A stretch of DNA of 64,000 nt from Ochotona curzoniae (taxonomy: Eukaryota; Chordata; Mammalia; Lagomorpha; Ochotonidae): assembly GCF_017591425.1 (NCBI RefSeq), contig NW_024466416.1:310001-374000 (forward strand), written 5' to 3'. The first letter of the stretch is position 1; every line of letters begins with the position of its first letter. Below are positions 23,791 through 34,583 of the stretch, piece after piece. Below the pieces are notes generated by a model that made no database searches, was not told where the DNA came from, and saw nothing but the letters and a program-made list of their open reading frames with translations. A program made the position numbers and the translations under genes.

Positions 23791-23924
23791 CAGGGAAGGG
23801 TACTGAGGCAGGCTGGCCTCAGGATCTGTGCTTCACTGTGTCTGTTCTTGTCCCTATGTTGTGAACACATGCCAGGCACAAGGGCTAAGGGTAGATGGTG
23901 GTAAGATAAAAAATCAGAGAACCA

Positions 23925-24247
23925 GGGCTGGCAAGGTTGCTCAACAGGCTAATCCTCCGCCTGCAAGTGGCAGTATGCCTTGTGATAATACCAGTCTGTG
24001 TTCTGCCTGCACCACTTCCCATCCAACTCGATATTTATGGCATGGGAAGGCAGTGGAGGATGGCCCCAATACTGGGGACCTTGTGTTTATGTAGCAGACC
24101 CAGAAGGAGCTTCTGGCTCCGGTTTAAGATCAGATCAGCTCTGGCCATTTGTGGTCATTTGAGGATTGAATCAGAGGTGAAAGATGTTTCTCTCTGTCTC
24201 TCCTTTCTGTAGGTCTGTCTTTCCAATCAAAATAAATAAATCTTTAA
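23925..24247 (+). repeat. C-type SINE, diverged
   Basis: 'agggctggcaaggttgctcaac' to 'aaaataaataaatcttta'. The B-box region is 'cagtctgtgttctgcc'. Confidence 0.8.
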
Positions 24248-24261
24248 GAGAAAGAGTTCAT

Positions 24262-24332
24262 GCATGGGTAGTTTAATGATAGAATTCTCATCTGTCATGT
24301 GGGAGGCCTGGTTTAGATTCCTGGCCAATGCA
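24262..24332 (+). pseudogene. tRNA-Gly(GCC) pseudogene
   Basis: A 71-base stretch starting 'gcatgggtagtttaatgat' and ending 'cctggccaatgca' matches mammalian tRNA-Gly(GCC) over its whole length, with about 13 differences against the gene as I remember it, most of them C-to-T or G-to-A. The A-box and B-box regions are damaged ('tttagattc' instead of 'ttcgattc'). The anticodon loop now reads CTGTCAT, so the anticodon triplet is GTC instead of GCC. The decay pattern resembles CpG deamination of an old copy. It is not expected to be functional. Confidence 0.8.
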
Positions 24333-25122
24333 GTACCTTCTTACCTCTTGAAGAATTTTTAAAAAAGTGATGAGTTTAAAAAAAAATAAGTCGAAGAATA
24401 GTACCTTGGCAGAACCTTCTCAGAAAGAAGTGCAGGGTATGTTAAAGAGAAATCCTTTAGGGAAGAGCTACAAATACAGTCCATAGATGAACTCCTTTGC
24501 TCTCCAGAAAGTTTTTTATCCCATGGTGCAGTGAAGCAGACTTTTCCCTGCTGCTTGAAGCTCTTTATCCTCTCTGAGTGCCTTGAGTTATGTGCCAGCC
24601 CTCGCTTCCGTCTCCTGAAGCTCTCAGGGCATTTGAGGGGGCCACAGGGTCACTTCCCAGGGGTGCACTTCAGGCTCCCAAGGTTGGTACCTTGCTGTCT
24701 AGAGTTACCTTAGAAACCAACCCTCTCCCATCACACTTCTAGGAGCTGAGACTGACTGAATAACAGGGAAGGTGCCAAGACAAATTGTTAAAGAAAATGT
24801 GTGAAAGAAAAACAGTTTTAGACAGAAGGATAGTATTTTGGGAAGTTGGTTGTGGATATGTGTGTGTATTTTTCCTTCCCAAAAAGAAAAAGTTCCCAGC
24901 ATCTGATGTGAGAAACAGAAAGGCGAGATGACAGGGGAAGATAATTTAAAAAAACAATTTGAAAACTGCTTTAAAAACTGAAAAATGGCCTTTTGAAAAA
25001 ATGTTGAAGACTTAATTAACATACAGTAAATTATACATATTAAAATGTACCGCTTGATAAGTTCTGACACTTTCATGCATGTGAAACCATTAGCACACTC
25101 AAGATTAACTGTATGTTTATTG

Positions 25123-25420
25123 GGGTTGGTATCGTGGTGTAGCAGATGAAGTTTCCTTATACGCACTGGTTCTGGGTCTGACTGCTCCACTTTCCATCCA
25201 GCTCTTTGCTAATGTGCCCGGGAAAGCAGCAGAGGATAGCTCAGGTTCTTGGCCCTATACCCACATGGGAGACCCAGAAGAAACCCCCAGCTCCTGGCTC
25301 CTGGCTTCCGATTGGCAGGGCTCCCATTGTTGTGGACATCTGGGGAGTGAACCAGCAGATGAAGGATCTCTATTGCACCTTCTCTCCTCTCTCTATACTT
25401 CTTTCAAAAAAAAAAAAAAA
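25123..25420 (+). repeat. SINE in L1M
   Basis: 'ttggtatcgtggtgtagcag' head, 'aatgtgcccgggaaagcagcag' body, poly(A) at 25407-25422. Confidence 0.8.
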
Positions 25421-25624
25421 AACCTAGTAAATAATATTCTAAAAAAAATATGTATTTACTCCCTGAAAATGTGATTTTTTTGCCTCTTTTCTGGACCCAC
25501 TCCTCCAGCTTAATCCCCCAGCAGTCACTGACCTGCTTATTGTCTTTTAGATTAGTTTTATCTTTTAGAATTAAAAAAATTGGATGTATAATTTCATTTT
25601 ATTTTCGTTATTTCATTCCATTCA

Positions 25625-25914
25625 TTTCCATACCTGAGGTAAAGAGTGGGAGACACACAGACAGACAAAGATCTTTCATCCACTGGTTTCTCTCCACACA
25701 TAACAAGCGACCAGGAAGTTGGAACTTAGTCACTCAATCCAGGGCTGCTACAGGAGTGGGAACAACTCACTGCCTGAGCCAGCCTTGCTGCTTCCCAGGG
25801 CGCAGGCGCAGTAGGAGGAAGCTGGCATTGGATGGGGAGCTGAGACTGTCAGGCATCCTGAGATGGGACATGGGCATCCCAAGCAGTGTCTTAACCACTG
25901 CGCCAGACACCCAC
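25625..25914 (-). repeat. Old SINE, antisense
   Basis: Landmarks 'cagacagacaaagatctttcatccactgg' and 'tcttaaccactgcgccagacac'. It carries an unusual 'gggcgcaggcgcagtagg' in place of the standard body. Confidence 0.7.
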
Positions 25915-26021
25915 CTGTCTAAGTGAATCACGTACTTGTAGTTTGTACCCTTTCATGTATGGCTTCTTTTGTTTAGCATAATTACTTCAGATAGTTTGAG
26001 GGTATTTCAAAAAGTTTATGG

Positions 26022-26769
26022 AGGTTCGGTTGTCGTGGTTGGTGGGCTGTAACGGAATCAGGATGCTGCAGAATCTGCTGGCTCTTCGTCAGATTACCCA
26101 GAGATCCATAAGCACTGCTCCACAGAGGCATTTTGAAAATAAAGTTGCAGAGAAAAAAAACCTGTTTCAGGAGGATAATGGAATTCCAGTGCATCTAAAG
26201 GGTGGGGTCGCTGATGCCCTCCTGTATAGAGCCACCATGGTTCTTTTTTTTTTTTTTTTAAAGATTTATTCATTTATTGGAAAGTCAGATACACAGAGAG
26301 GAGGAGAGACAGAGAGGAAGATCTTGCATCCGATGATTCACTCCCCAAGTGACTGCAACAGCCGATGCTCTGCCGATCCAAAGCCAGGATCCAGGAACTT
26401 CTTCTGGGTATCCCACGTGCGTGCAGGGTCCCAAGGCATTGGGCCATCCTTAACTGCTTTCCCAGGCCACAGGCAGGGAGCTGGATGGGAAGTGGAGCTT
26501 CCGGGATTAGAACTGGCGCCCATATGGGATCCCGGTGCGTTCAAGGCGAGGACAATAGCCGCTAGGCCACACCACCGGGCCCAAGCCACCATGGTTCTTA
26601 CAGTTGGTGGAACAGCATATGTCATATATCAGCTGGCCATGGCTTCATTTCCCAAGAAGCAGGATTGACCTGAGTCATCCCAGAAACCATTCAGTTCAGT
26701 TGCGTTCAGCTCTCTATGGACCAGTAGCGTGATAAATAAATGAGCTCTTCTTTGGGAATCAATTAAAAA
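26022..26769 (+). pseudogene. COX7A2 processed retrocopy with an in-frame SINE inside
   Basis: The sequence encodes an 83-residue copy of cytochrome c oxidase subunit 7A2, a small inner-membrane subunit of complex IV. It starts at 26063 with M-L-Q-N-L-L-A-L-R and ends at 26668 with A-S-F-P-K-K-Q-D and a stop. There are no introns. It has a 3' UTR with AATAAA-like signals and a poly(A) tract, and it is flanked by 'aaaaagtttatgg' at 26009-26021 and 26770-26782. All of these are hallmarks of L1-driven retroposition. No stop or frameshift appears in the copied codons. An antisense SINE plus its 16 bp target duplication adds exactly 354 bp (118 codons) between residues Thr-Met-Val-Leu and their repeat, and the frame stays open throughout. 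Most likely a pseudogene; expression unknown. Confidence 0.9.
26246..26583 (-). repeat. SINE inserted in the COX7A2 retrocopy
   Basis: Near-consensus antisense copy. The target-site duplication AGCCACCATGGTTCTT is perfect at 26230-26245 and 26584-26599, so the insertion is recent. Confidence 0.95.
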
Positions 26770-26904
26770 AAAAAGTTTATGGAAAATGGAATTAAATTTT
26801 GGTGCCAAAACTTTTTGAAATCCATGTGTAATTTTCTCAATATAGACACTTTTAATGAATATTTGAAGAATTGTATGCATGGACTTCTTTTTTTTTTTCT
26901 TTTT

Positions 26905-27158
26905 TGCTCCAGGGCTGCCACTCTGGGAGCCACTGGACTTCTGATTTAGGTTCCTACTAATGTTTTTGGGTAAGCAGAGCTGCCAACTCAAATACTTGGG
27001 CTCCTGTCACCCACATGGAAGACCAGGATGAAATTCTTAGGCTGGGCCATACCTGGCTATTGTGCTCATTTGGGAAGTGAACCAATGGATGGAAAATATC
27101 TCTCTGTTTTTTACTCTGTCTTTGTCACCCTGTCTTTCAAGTAAATTAGTCTTTTAAA
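26905..27158 (+). repeat. Old diverged SINE
   Basis: 'ctgatttaggttcctactaatg', 'cacccacatggaagaccaggatgaaattc', 'catttgggaagtgaaccaatgg'. Confidence 0.65.
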
Positions 27159-27387
27159 ATTTTCACCAGTACAAATATTTTTCCCATGAACTTGTTGGGG
27201 TGATCTTGGATTTTTTTTTTCATGGAATGATTTTTTATTATTGTTTATTATTATTATTTTATTATAGGTGCTTGGATTTCCCATCCCCCTTCCCAAGGAT
27301 ATCCAATCTTTTGATATCCAAGTTGAAGTTGTTTATTTAATCAACTTCTGATTGCTTATTGCAAGTACATAGAAATAGAGATTTTTT

Positions 27388-27713
27388 AAAAAGATTTATT
27401 TATTTTATTGGGAAGTCAGATATACAGAGAGGAGGAGAGACAGAGAAGAAGATCTTCCATCCGATGGTTCATTCCCCAAGCGGCTGCAATGTCCAGAGCT
27501 GAGCCAATCTGAAGCTGGGAGTCAGGAACTTCCTCCAGGTCTCCCAAATGGGTGCAAGGTCCCAAAGCTTTGGGCCGTCTTCAATTGCTTTCCCAGGCCA
27601 CAAGCAGGGAGCTGGATGGGAAGTGGAGCTGCCGGGATTAGAACCAGCACCCATATGAGATCCCGGTGCGTTCAAGGTGAGGACTTTAGCTGATAGGCCA
27701 CGCCGCCAGGCCC
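27388..27713 (-). repeat. C-type SINE, antisense
   Basis: Complete. 'tagagatttttt' before it and 'tagagatatttttt' after it look like a target-site duplication. Confidence 0.9.
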
Positions 27714-27952
27714 TAGAGATATTTTTTCATGTTAATCTTCTATTTTGCAACCTTATAAACCCACTTCTTAGTTCAAGTGGGCATTTTGCATATTCCTAAT
27801 TTCTTTCACCTAGATTTTCATGCTATTTGAGAAGAAAGACAATGTTTCCTTTTAATCTTCATTTTGTTTAATCCTTTAATTTTGTTAGAATTAGTAAAAG
27901 CAAATAGTCTTGTCATTTTCTGGTATTACAGAAGTATTTGGTTTTTCTTTTC

Positions 27953-28353
27953 TTTTTTTTTTTTTAAGATTTATTTTTATTTTGGGCCCGGTGCGGTGGC
28001 GCAAGTGGTTAAGGTCCTCGTCTTGCACGCCCGGGATCCCATATGAGTGCCGGTTCTATCCCGGCGGCCCCACTTCCCTTCCAGCTCCCTGCCTGTGGCC
28101 TGGGAAAGCAGTCGAGGACGGCCCAAAGCTTTGGGACCCTGCACCCGCGTGGGAGACCCGGAAGAGGCTCCTGGCTTCGGATCGGCATAGCATCGGCTGT
28201 TGCGGTCACTTGGGGAGTGAATCTTCCTCTCTGACTCTCCTCTCTGTATATCCACCTTTCCGAAGTGAGGCCACCGGGATTAGAACCGGTGCCCATATGG
28301 GATCCCGGGCGTGCAAGGCGAGGACCTTAACCACTGTGCCACCGCGTCGGGTC
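27953..28353 (-). repeat. Chimeric SINE: antisense copy whose middle is an inverted SINE
   Basis: The outer antisense SINE supplies its tail (27953-27983) and its head (28262-28353). Between them lies an almost complete plus-strand SINE (27984-28261) that lacks its own AATAAA tail. One target-site duplication, 'agtatttggttttt', flanks the whole at 27933-27946 and 28355-28368. No separate duplication bounds the inner copy. Confidence 0.85.
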
Positions 28354-28486
28354 CAGTATTTGGTTTTTCACCGTTAAATATGATGTAATCTGTAGATTTT
28401 TCTTAGAAACTCTTCTATCAGGTTCAGAAACTTCCTTTTAATTCAAGCAATTCAAGTATGCTGGAAGTTATATCAAGAGTAGACCT

Positions 28487-28773
28487 AGGGCCTGGTGCAA
28501 TGGCTCAATGGATAAATCCTCACCTTGCAAGTGCCGGGATCCCATAATGAGTACCAGTTCATGTCCTGGCTGCTCCAGTTCCCATCCAGCTCCCTTCTTG
28601 TGATTTGGAAATTTATCAGAGGATGATCCAAAGGTTTTGGACCTTTGGATCCGCTCAGCTCCAGCCATTGTGGCCATTTGGGGAGTGAATCAGTGGATAG
28701 AAGATCTTTCTCTCTGTCTTTGTTTCTCTCTATAAATTGGATATGCTTTTCAAATAAAATAAATAAATATTTT
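28487..28773 (+). repeat. C-type SINE, internally deleted
   Basis: Starts 'agggcctggtgcaatggctc' and ends 'aaataaaataaataaatatttt'. About 40 bp of the central 'gggagacccggaag' region is missing. Confidence 0.85.
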
Positions 28774-28784
28774 AAAAAAGAAAA

Positions 28785-31700
28785 ACAGCCAGAGAGAATC
28801 AACACGGTGAAATAAGGTAAGGACACGTTTAAACAGAGAAACATTAGCCAGTGTGAAGCAGAGAGGGCATATTCCAGGAAATAGGAGAAAACAGAATGAC
28901 AGCAGAGGGGCATCTAGAGATTAACATAAATGGGAAAGCAGTGGACACAGCGGTGTGGTGTTGCAATGACCGAAATACCCCAGCTATATTAGTGAGTGGC
29001 GATCTGAACTGCACTGTACTGGAACTCCACCAGCAACAAAATGGGAAAGGATATTAACTGGGAGCTCAGGAGGTGAACCCAGACAAAGAACTGCCCGTCC
29101 TGCTGGTCTGTTTGATTTGATTAGGAGCAGAGACGGAACAGCAGGTCCCAAACGGGCTGTGCGGGAACAGGATGGATGTCACAGCCTGGTCTGCCCCCAG
29201 CACCAAATCAGGTAACATTTGTGTAGGGAAGCAAAGGCTATGGGATAGGACTGCATGCACTGAGCTGGGAGTGAACTCATTTCTGGCTCTGGGAACTGCA
29301 ACAATGTGGCATCCTACATACAGCTTCCACCCATGATAGGTACTGGTAGCCCTCAGGACTGATGGCCAGCAGATCAAGAAATCTAGCAGTGGCACTTCAG
29401 GCACCATTTTGTACGTTTAGCAGAGGCTTTAAGACCATAGGGTCAAAATAGGTCTGCGTGACCTTCAGACCTCATGGCCAACAGGTTCTAGTAAGATCAA
29501 CACCACCAACCTAGCTATGTAAGATACCTGGTGTCTCCCTAATCCTGAGAACTGCTCCAACCAGAAGTGGGAGAAAGGTTGTACAGACAATCCTGCAGCT
29601 TCAGCACAGTATCACAGGAAGTGGAGAGTGGTGAAACAGGAGTTGGGGCTATGGAGACTATGGTAGAAACCTAACATAAGAACTCAGACCTGGATCTCAC
29701 TGGAAGATGTGGTATAAGTAGCTGCAAACAAAGAGCCATATACCAACTGCAAAAAGTTATACAGAATTGTATATCTGTGGGTGACACAGCTTAGAAACCT
29801 GCCCCAAGGAGAAGAATCTAATAACTAGAAGTACAAGACCAAGAACAAAAGAAAAGGCACAATGAATATTACTTAAGACTCCCCTGCAAAGGAGCAAAAC
29901 CCTTTGCCAACTTCAGAGTTAACTGAGGAAGACATCGAGAAAATGGAAGATACAGAATTGTAAACACTTGTTATAACGCTTCTTATCAACAATGAGAAGC
30001 ACGTAAAGCAGGCATTCAAGGAATTTAAGGAATAAGTCACACAGGAAATGAATCAAGTGAAAGCTGATATATGAGAAATGAAGAATACAATGGAGCAAAT
30101 TAAAAGTACAGTGGAAAGTCTCCAAAATAGGATGAATGAAGCAGAAAATAATCTCAGAATTAGAAGATATTTTCTGTTGCCAGGGGGAAAGAAGCAAAAA
30201 GCTAGAAGCAGAGCTGGGTCAAGCCAAAAAAGTATTCAAGAATTGAAAGACACTATTAAAAGGCCAAATATAAGAGTCCTGGGAGTCCCAGAAGGTGCAG
30301 AAAGATAAGCTGGGATTAAAAATGTATTTAATGAAATAATAAGGGAAAGTTTCTCTAATCTAAAGAAAGAATTGGGAAATAACATCCAGGAGGGGCACAG
30401 ATCTCCCAGCAGGGTTGACCAAAAGCGATCTTCACCATGACACATGATAATCAAGTTCTCTTCCACCGAACATAAGGGAAAGATCCTTAAATGTGCATGT
30501 GAAAAAAATCAATTGACATATAAAGGAATGCCAGGTAATTCACAGGAGACCTCTCACAGGAAACTCTACAGACCAGAAGAGAATGAAGCGACATATTCCA
30601 AATTCTCAAAGCAAAAAATAGTCAGGGGCCGGCACGGTAGCCTTGCAGCTAAAGTCCTTGCCTTGCACATGTGAGGATCCCATATGGGTGCTGTTTCTAG
30701 TCCTGGCAGCCCCGCTTCCCATCCAGCTCCTAGCTTGTGTCCTGGGAAAACAGTCAGGATGACCCAAAGCCTTGGGACCCTGCACTCACGTGGGAAACTG
30801 GAAGAAGCTCCAGCTGTTGCTTGCAGAGCGAATCATCGGGTGGAAGATCTTCCATTCTGTCTCCTCCTCCATGTATATCTGACTTTCCAATTAAAAAAAG
30901 AAATTGTTGGCCCAGGGTAATGTACCCAGCAAAGCTTTCCTTGTCTTTGTAAATGAAATAAAATTCTTCCACAATAAAGAAAAATTAAAAGAATATACCT
31001 CTTCCAAACCTACCCCACAAATGGTACGTAAAAATGTTACTTTGACAAAGAGGAATAGTACCCCCAACACCAAAGGCAAATGTGAAAAATATCCCATTAA
31101 AATAACAGAAGACTAAATTAAGTAATAACCCATTGCTAAAATGATAGGAACAAATAACCAACAATTTATATTAAATGTGAAAGTAAAGGGCTTAAACTCA
31201 TCAATCAAATGTCATGGATTAAAAAAAAACAAACATTTATTTGTCGCCTACAGGAAACATGTCTCGCCAACAAAAGTCAGCAGAAAACTGTATCTCTGGA
31301 TTTTGAAATTTTTTTTAGTTTCATCTCTCCAAAACTCTTTCTCATTAAATTCTTCAGTGACTCATAGATCATATGTAGCATCATTTTCTTTAAGAAGATT
31401 CTTGGTTTTCTTTTGCATTTCTTCAGCGACACATTAGTCGTACAGTAGCATGTTATTTAACTTCATGTTGTTGTAAATTTCTACTTCTTTCTGTTGTTGA
31501 TTTTGTTTTGTGGCTTTTGATCTAAGGGGATGTATAGTAACTGCATAATGGAGAGTATCATATCCAGATGTGAGGATACAATGCAGTATGCATCTCTACT
31601 TTCAGATCAAAGATGGACTCCCAATGAAACTATTAAGTATATTTTGACAATAGGATGCTGAACTCTCTGCCATTGTCCATGCCCATATTGATGGACATAT

Positions 31701-31855
31701 GACTGTATACGAAGAACTATACTATAGTAATCATTTAGGGGAACTTAGTGGGGTGGGGAGAGAAAAATTGGGAAGGGTGTAAAGGAAATCCCAGGCCTAT
31801 GGAACTGTATCATGAAAAGATAGTAATAATTAAAACAAAAGAAGTTAAAATAAGA
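28785..31855 (+). mobile_element. Rearranged L1 retrotransposon with 5' region, ORF1, ORF2 start and inverted ORF2 piece
   Basis: Order on the plus strand: a 5' UTR-like region (28785-30060); ORF1 remnants (30060-31113) whose reading includes the coiled-coil stretch 'MEQIKSTVESLQNRMNEAE' and 'NIRVLGVPEGAE'; the start of ORF2 at 31141 ('MIGTNNQQFIL'), broken near 31290; then about 210 bp that reads as ORF2 only on the minus strand (31291-31505); then the 3' UTR and A-rich end (31510-31855). The internal part is missing. The SINE at 30625 is a later insertion. The element is dead. Confidence 0.8.
30625..30900 (+). repeat. SINE inserted in L1 ORF1
   Basis: Young-looking copy 'ggggccggcacggtagcc' to 'tttccaattaaaaaa'. 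It interrupts the L1 text between 'gcaaaaaatagtc' and 'ttggcccagggtaatgtaccc'. Confidence 0.88.
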
Positions 31856-31860
31856 AAAAA

Positions 31861-32186
31861 AGAGCCCAGTGCAGTAGCCTAGTGGCTGAAGTCCTTGCCT
31901 TGCATGTACCAGGATCCCATATGAGCACCAGTTCATATCCCGGCTGCTCCACTTCCCATCCAGTTTCTTGCTTGTGGCCTGGGAAAGCAGTTGAGGATGG
32001 CCCAAGACCTGGGGATCCTGCACATGTGTGAGAGACCCGGAAGAAGCTCCTGGCTCCTAACTGTGGATCAGCTCAGCTTTGGCTGTTGTGGCCACTTGGG
32101 AAGTGGATAGATGATCTTTCTCTCTGTCTCTTCTGTATGTAAATCTGACTTCCCAATAAAAATAAATAAATCGTAAAAAAAAAAAA
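31861..32186 (+). repeat. C-type SINE in the L1 A-rich tail
   Basis: Starts 'gagcccagtgcagtagcc' immediately after the L1 poly(A)-like end and finishes 'aataaataaatcgtaaaa'. Confidence 0.88.
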
Positions 32187-32267
32187 AAGATCTGATCTAT
32201 TTGATCAAATTCCTTTTTCTACCTCAGTAAGATGAGCATGTTTTTTTTTAATCTGGTATGGTAAATT

Positions 32268-32434
32268 TTTTTATTGGCCTTCTTTCCGATGATTGCAAGT
32301 GACTGCAATGGCTGGAGCTGAGCCAATTCAAAGCCAGAGTTCAGAACCTTACAGGGTCTCCCAACTGGATGCAGGGTCCCAAAGCTTCGGGCCATCTTGG
32401 ACTGCTATCCTAGGCTACAAACCGGAAGCTGGAT
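32268..32434 (-). repeat. SINE fragment, antisense
   Basis: Only the middle part ('gcaatggctggagctgagcc' to 'gaagctggatg') is present. Both ends are lost. Confidence 0.7.
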
Positions 32435-32985
32435 GTCTACCTCAGACTGTTGGTAGGCCTAGGTGCTTTCGGTAGGATTTGGCATGAGTGTTGTACCACC
32501 TGCTTTTCTTTCCACCGGGTACTTGAGGTCTTCTATTGGATTACAGGATCTGGCTGTCTTGTTAAAGTCAGCAGTGGACATGACCTGGTCTTTCAACATG
32601 TGCTCCTTGGTCAGACCACATGTCTATGGAATGCTCCTTGAGATCAGAGATCCTGTTGGTTAAGATACTCAGTGATTTAGGGGTTCCTAGTGTAAATCAG
32701 GTCACCCTACCTGTCTCATCCCCAGCTCCAGTTCTTGTGCTCCTTGATAGGTACTGTAGCCTGGTCCAGACCACTCACGACCTATTGCCTATATGTATCC
32801 ATGGGTGCAATGTCTGAAGAAGGGATCCCTCCTGAACCTCTGCTAGTCTGGCCCCCACCTCCTGCGAGTACAAGAGGGTTCAGGGGTGTGACCTGGCCCA
32901 CTCCCAGTCCTGGGTCTCACTCACACCAGCAATTACAGTGGCCCAGTTGGGGAGACTCCTTGTATCCCTACTAGGCCATTCTCCA
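32435..32985 (-). other. Unassigned GC-richer repeat-like stretch
   Basis: Antisense reading contains 'gcacccactggttttgtctgg' and 'tctccccaactgggccactg', reminiscent of the composite repeat family, but similarity is too weak to assign. It replaces the 3' part expected for the antisense L1 to its right. Confidence 0.35.
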
Positions 32986-33122
32986 GACAAAACCAGTGGG
33001 TGCCATGCCCTGGTCCAGCTCTTAATACTGTTTTTGCTGTATCCTCTAGATTTTGGTACTTTGTCTTTCCATTTTCATTTATTTCAAGAATTTTTTAAGG
33101 TTTTCTTCTTGAGTTGCTTCTT

Positions 33123-33362
33123 TAAAATTTTTTTTTTTAATTTTTTAGTGGAAGTTCAGATTTTACAAAGAAAGAGATACGAGAAAAAGAACTTCCATCT
33201 GCTGGTTCACTCCCCAAGTGGCTGCAACAGCCAACTGCTTTCCCAGAACAAATGCTGGGAGATGGATGGGAAGTGAAGCAGCCAGGTTATCAGTTGCTGC
33301 CCATATGGTATCCTGGAGGATGCGAGGCAAGAACTTCAGCCATTAGGCTACCATACTGGGAC
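33123..33362 (-). repeat. SINE 1 in antisense L1
   Basis: Shortened SINE with a perfect 15 bp flanking repeat 'cttgagttgcttctt' (33108-33122 and 33363-33377). Confidence 0.9.
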
Positions 33363-33444
33363 CTTGAGTTGCTTCTTGTGCCATTGGTTATCCAGGAATA
33401 ATTTATTTATTTACCACATGCCTGTGTAGTTTCTGAAATTTTTC

Positions 33445-33760
33445 CTTTTCTTTTTGAAAATGTTTTATTTTTGTTGGAAAGGAAGATCTACAGAGAAAAG
33501 GAAAGACAAAGAGAAAAATCTTCCACTTGCTGGTTCATTCCCCAAATGGCCACAATGGCTGATCAGGAGCCAGGAGCTTGTTCCAGGTCCCCCATGGGGG
33601 TGCAGGGTCCCAAGGTCTTGGGCCATCCTCAACTGCTTTCCTCGGCTACAAGCAGGGAGCTGGATGGAAAAGTACATTAGCTGGGACATGAACTGGTGCC
33701 CACATGGGATCCTGGCTCATGTAAGGCAAGTATTAGCCACTAGGCTATCACACCGAGCCT
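33445..33760 (-). repeat. SINE 2 in antisense L1
   Basis: Flanks 'ctgaaatttttc' (33433-33444) and 'ctaaaatttttc' (33761-33772) form a target-site duplication with one mismatch. Confidence 0.9.
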
Positions 33761-34081
33761 CTAAAATTTTTCTAGCTATTGACTTGTAGTTTTTTTGTAT
33801 TGTGATCTGGAAAGATTTTTTTTTTAACTTAATTTCTATTATTTCACGTTTTTTAAAATTTCCTTTATCATCTACCATATTATCTGTCTTGGAAAGGTAT
33901 CATGTGCTGTTGAGAGAAATGTATAATCCACAGCTCTTGACGGAAAGAACTGTAGATATCTGTTAAGTCTCATTGACCTAGAGTGCCATTTAGCTGTTTT
34001 TTTTTTTTCTTGACTGATTTTCTGTCTAGATAATCTGACTATTTCTGAAATTGCAGAGGTAAAGTTTCCTATTATTATTTT

Positions 34082-34423
34082 TATTTTTTTAAAGATTTTT
34101 AAATTTTTTATTACAAAGTTAGATATACAGAGAGGAGGAGAGACAGAGAGGAAGATCTTCTGTCCGATGATTCACTCCCCAAATGATCACAATGGCTGGT
34201 GCTGCGTCGATCCAAAGCTGGAAGCCAGGAGTCTTCTTCTGAGTCTTCAACATGGGTGCAGGAACCCAAAGCTTTGGGCTCGTCCTCGACTGCTTTCCCA
34301 GGCCACAAGCAGGGAGTTGGATGCTGGATGGGAAGTGGAGCTGCTGGGATTAGAACCGGCATCCATATGGGATCCTGCAGTGTTCAAGGCAAGGACAATA
34401 GCCGCTAGGCCATGCTGCCGGGC
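34082..34423 (-). repeat. SINE 3 in antisense L1
   Basis: Flanks 'aaagtttcctattatta' and 'aaagtctcctattatta' (from 34061 and 34424) match at 16 of 17 bases. It carries a 9 bp local duplication 'ggatgctgg'. Confidence 0.9.
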
Positions 34424-34583
34424 AAAGTCTCCTATTATTATATTAGAGTTTATTTATTCTTTGGACCTATTAATATTTGCTTTATGCGTTTGAGTGTTCT
34501 AATACTGTACATGTGTATGTGTGTAATATTTCATCTTGCTGGATTGTTCCTTTTAATCATTTTATAATAATGTTCCTGCTGTC

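Larger units (their letters stand above)
24985..26000 (+). repeat. Ancient L1 (L1M-type) 3' fragments, interrupted
   Basis: 'aattaacatacagtaaattatacat' with 'aaaatgtaccgcttgataagttctgacac' and later 'atggcttcttttgtttagcata' resemble mammalian-wide L1M 3' sequence. Two SINEs split it, at 25123 and 25625. Confidence 0.6.
26000..26823. mobile_element. Short TIR element (mariner-like MITE) split by the COX7A2 retrocopy
   Basis: The left end 'ggtatttcaaaaagtttatgg' (26001-26021) and the right end 'ccaaaactttttgaaatcc' (26805-26823) are imperfect inverted repeats. The original element would be only about 65 bp. Similar ends occur near 27185-27205 and 49710-49735. I cannot name the family. Confidence 0.55.
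32986..34583 (-). mobile_element. L1 ORF2 fragment, antisense, cut by SINEs
   Basis: Antisense L1 ORF2 text is clear: 'tgctgtatcctctagattttggtac', 'gcttcttgtgccattggttatccagg', 'tctcattgacctagagtgcc', 'ctattattatattagagtttatt'. It is collinear once three internal SINEs are removed, with a fourth SINE at its right end. Confidence 0.8.
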
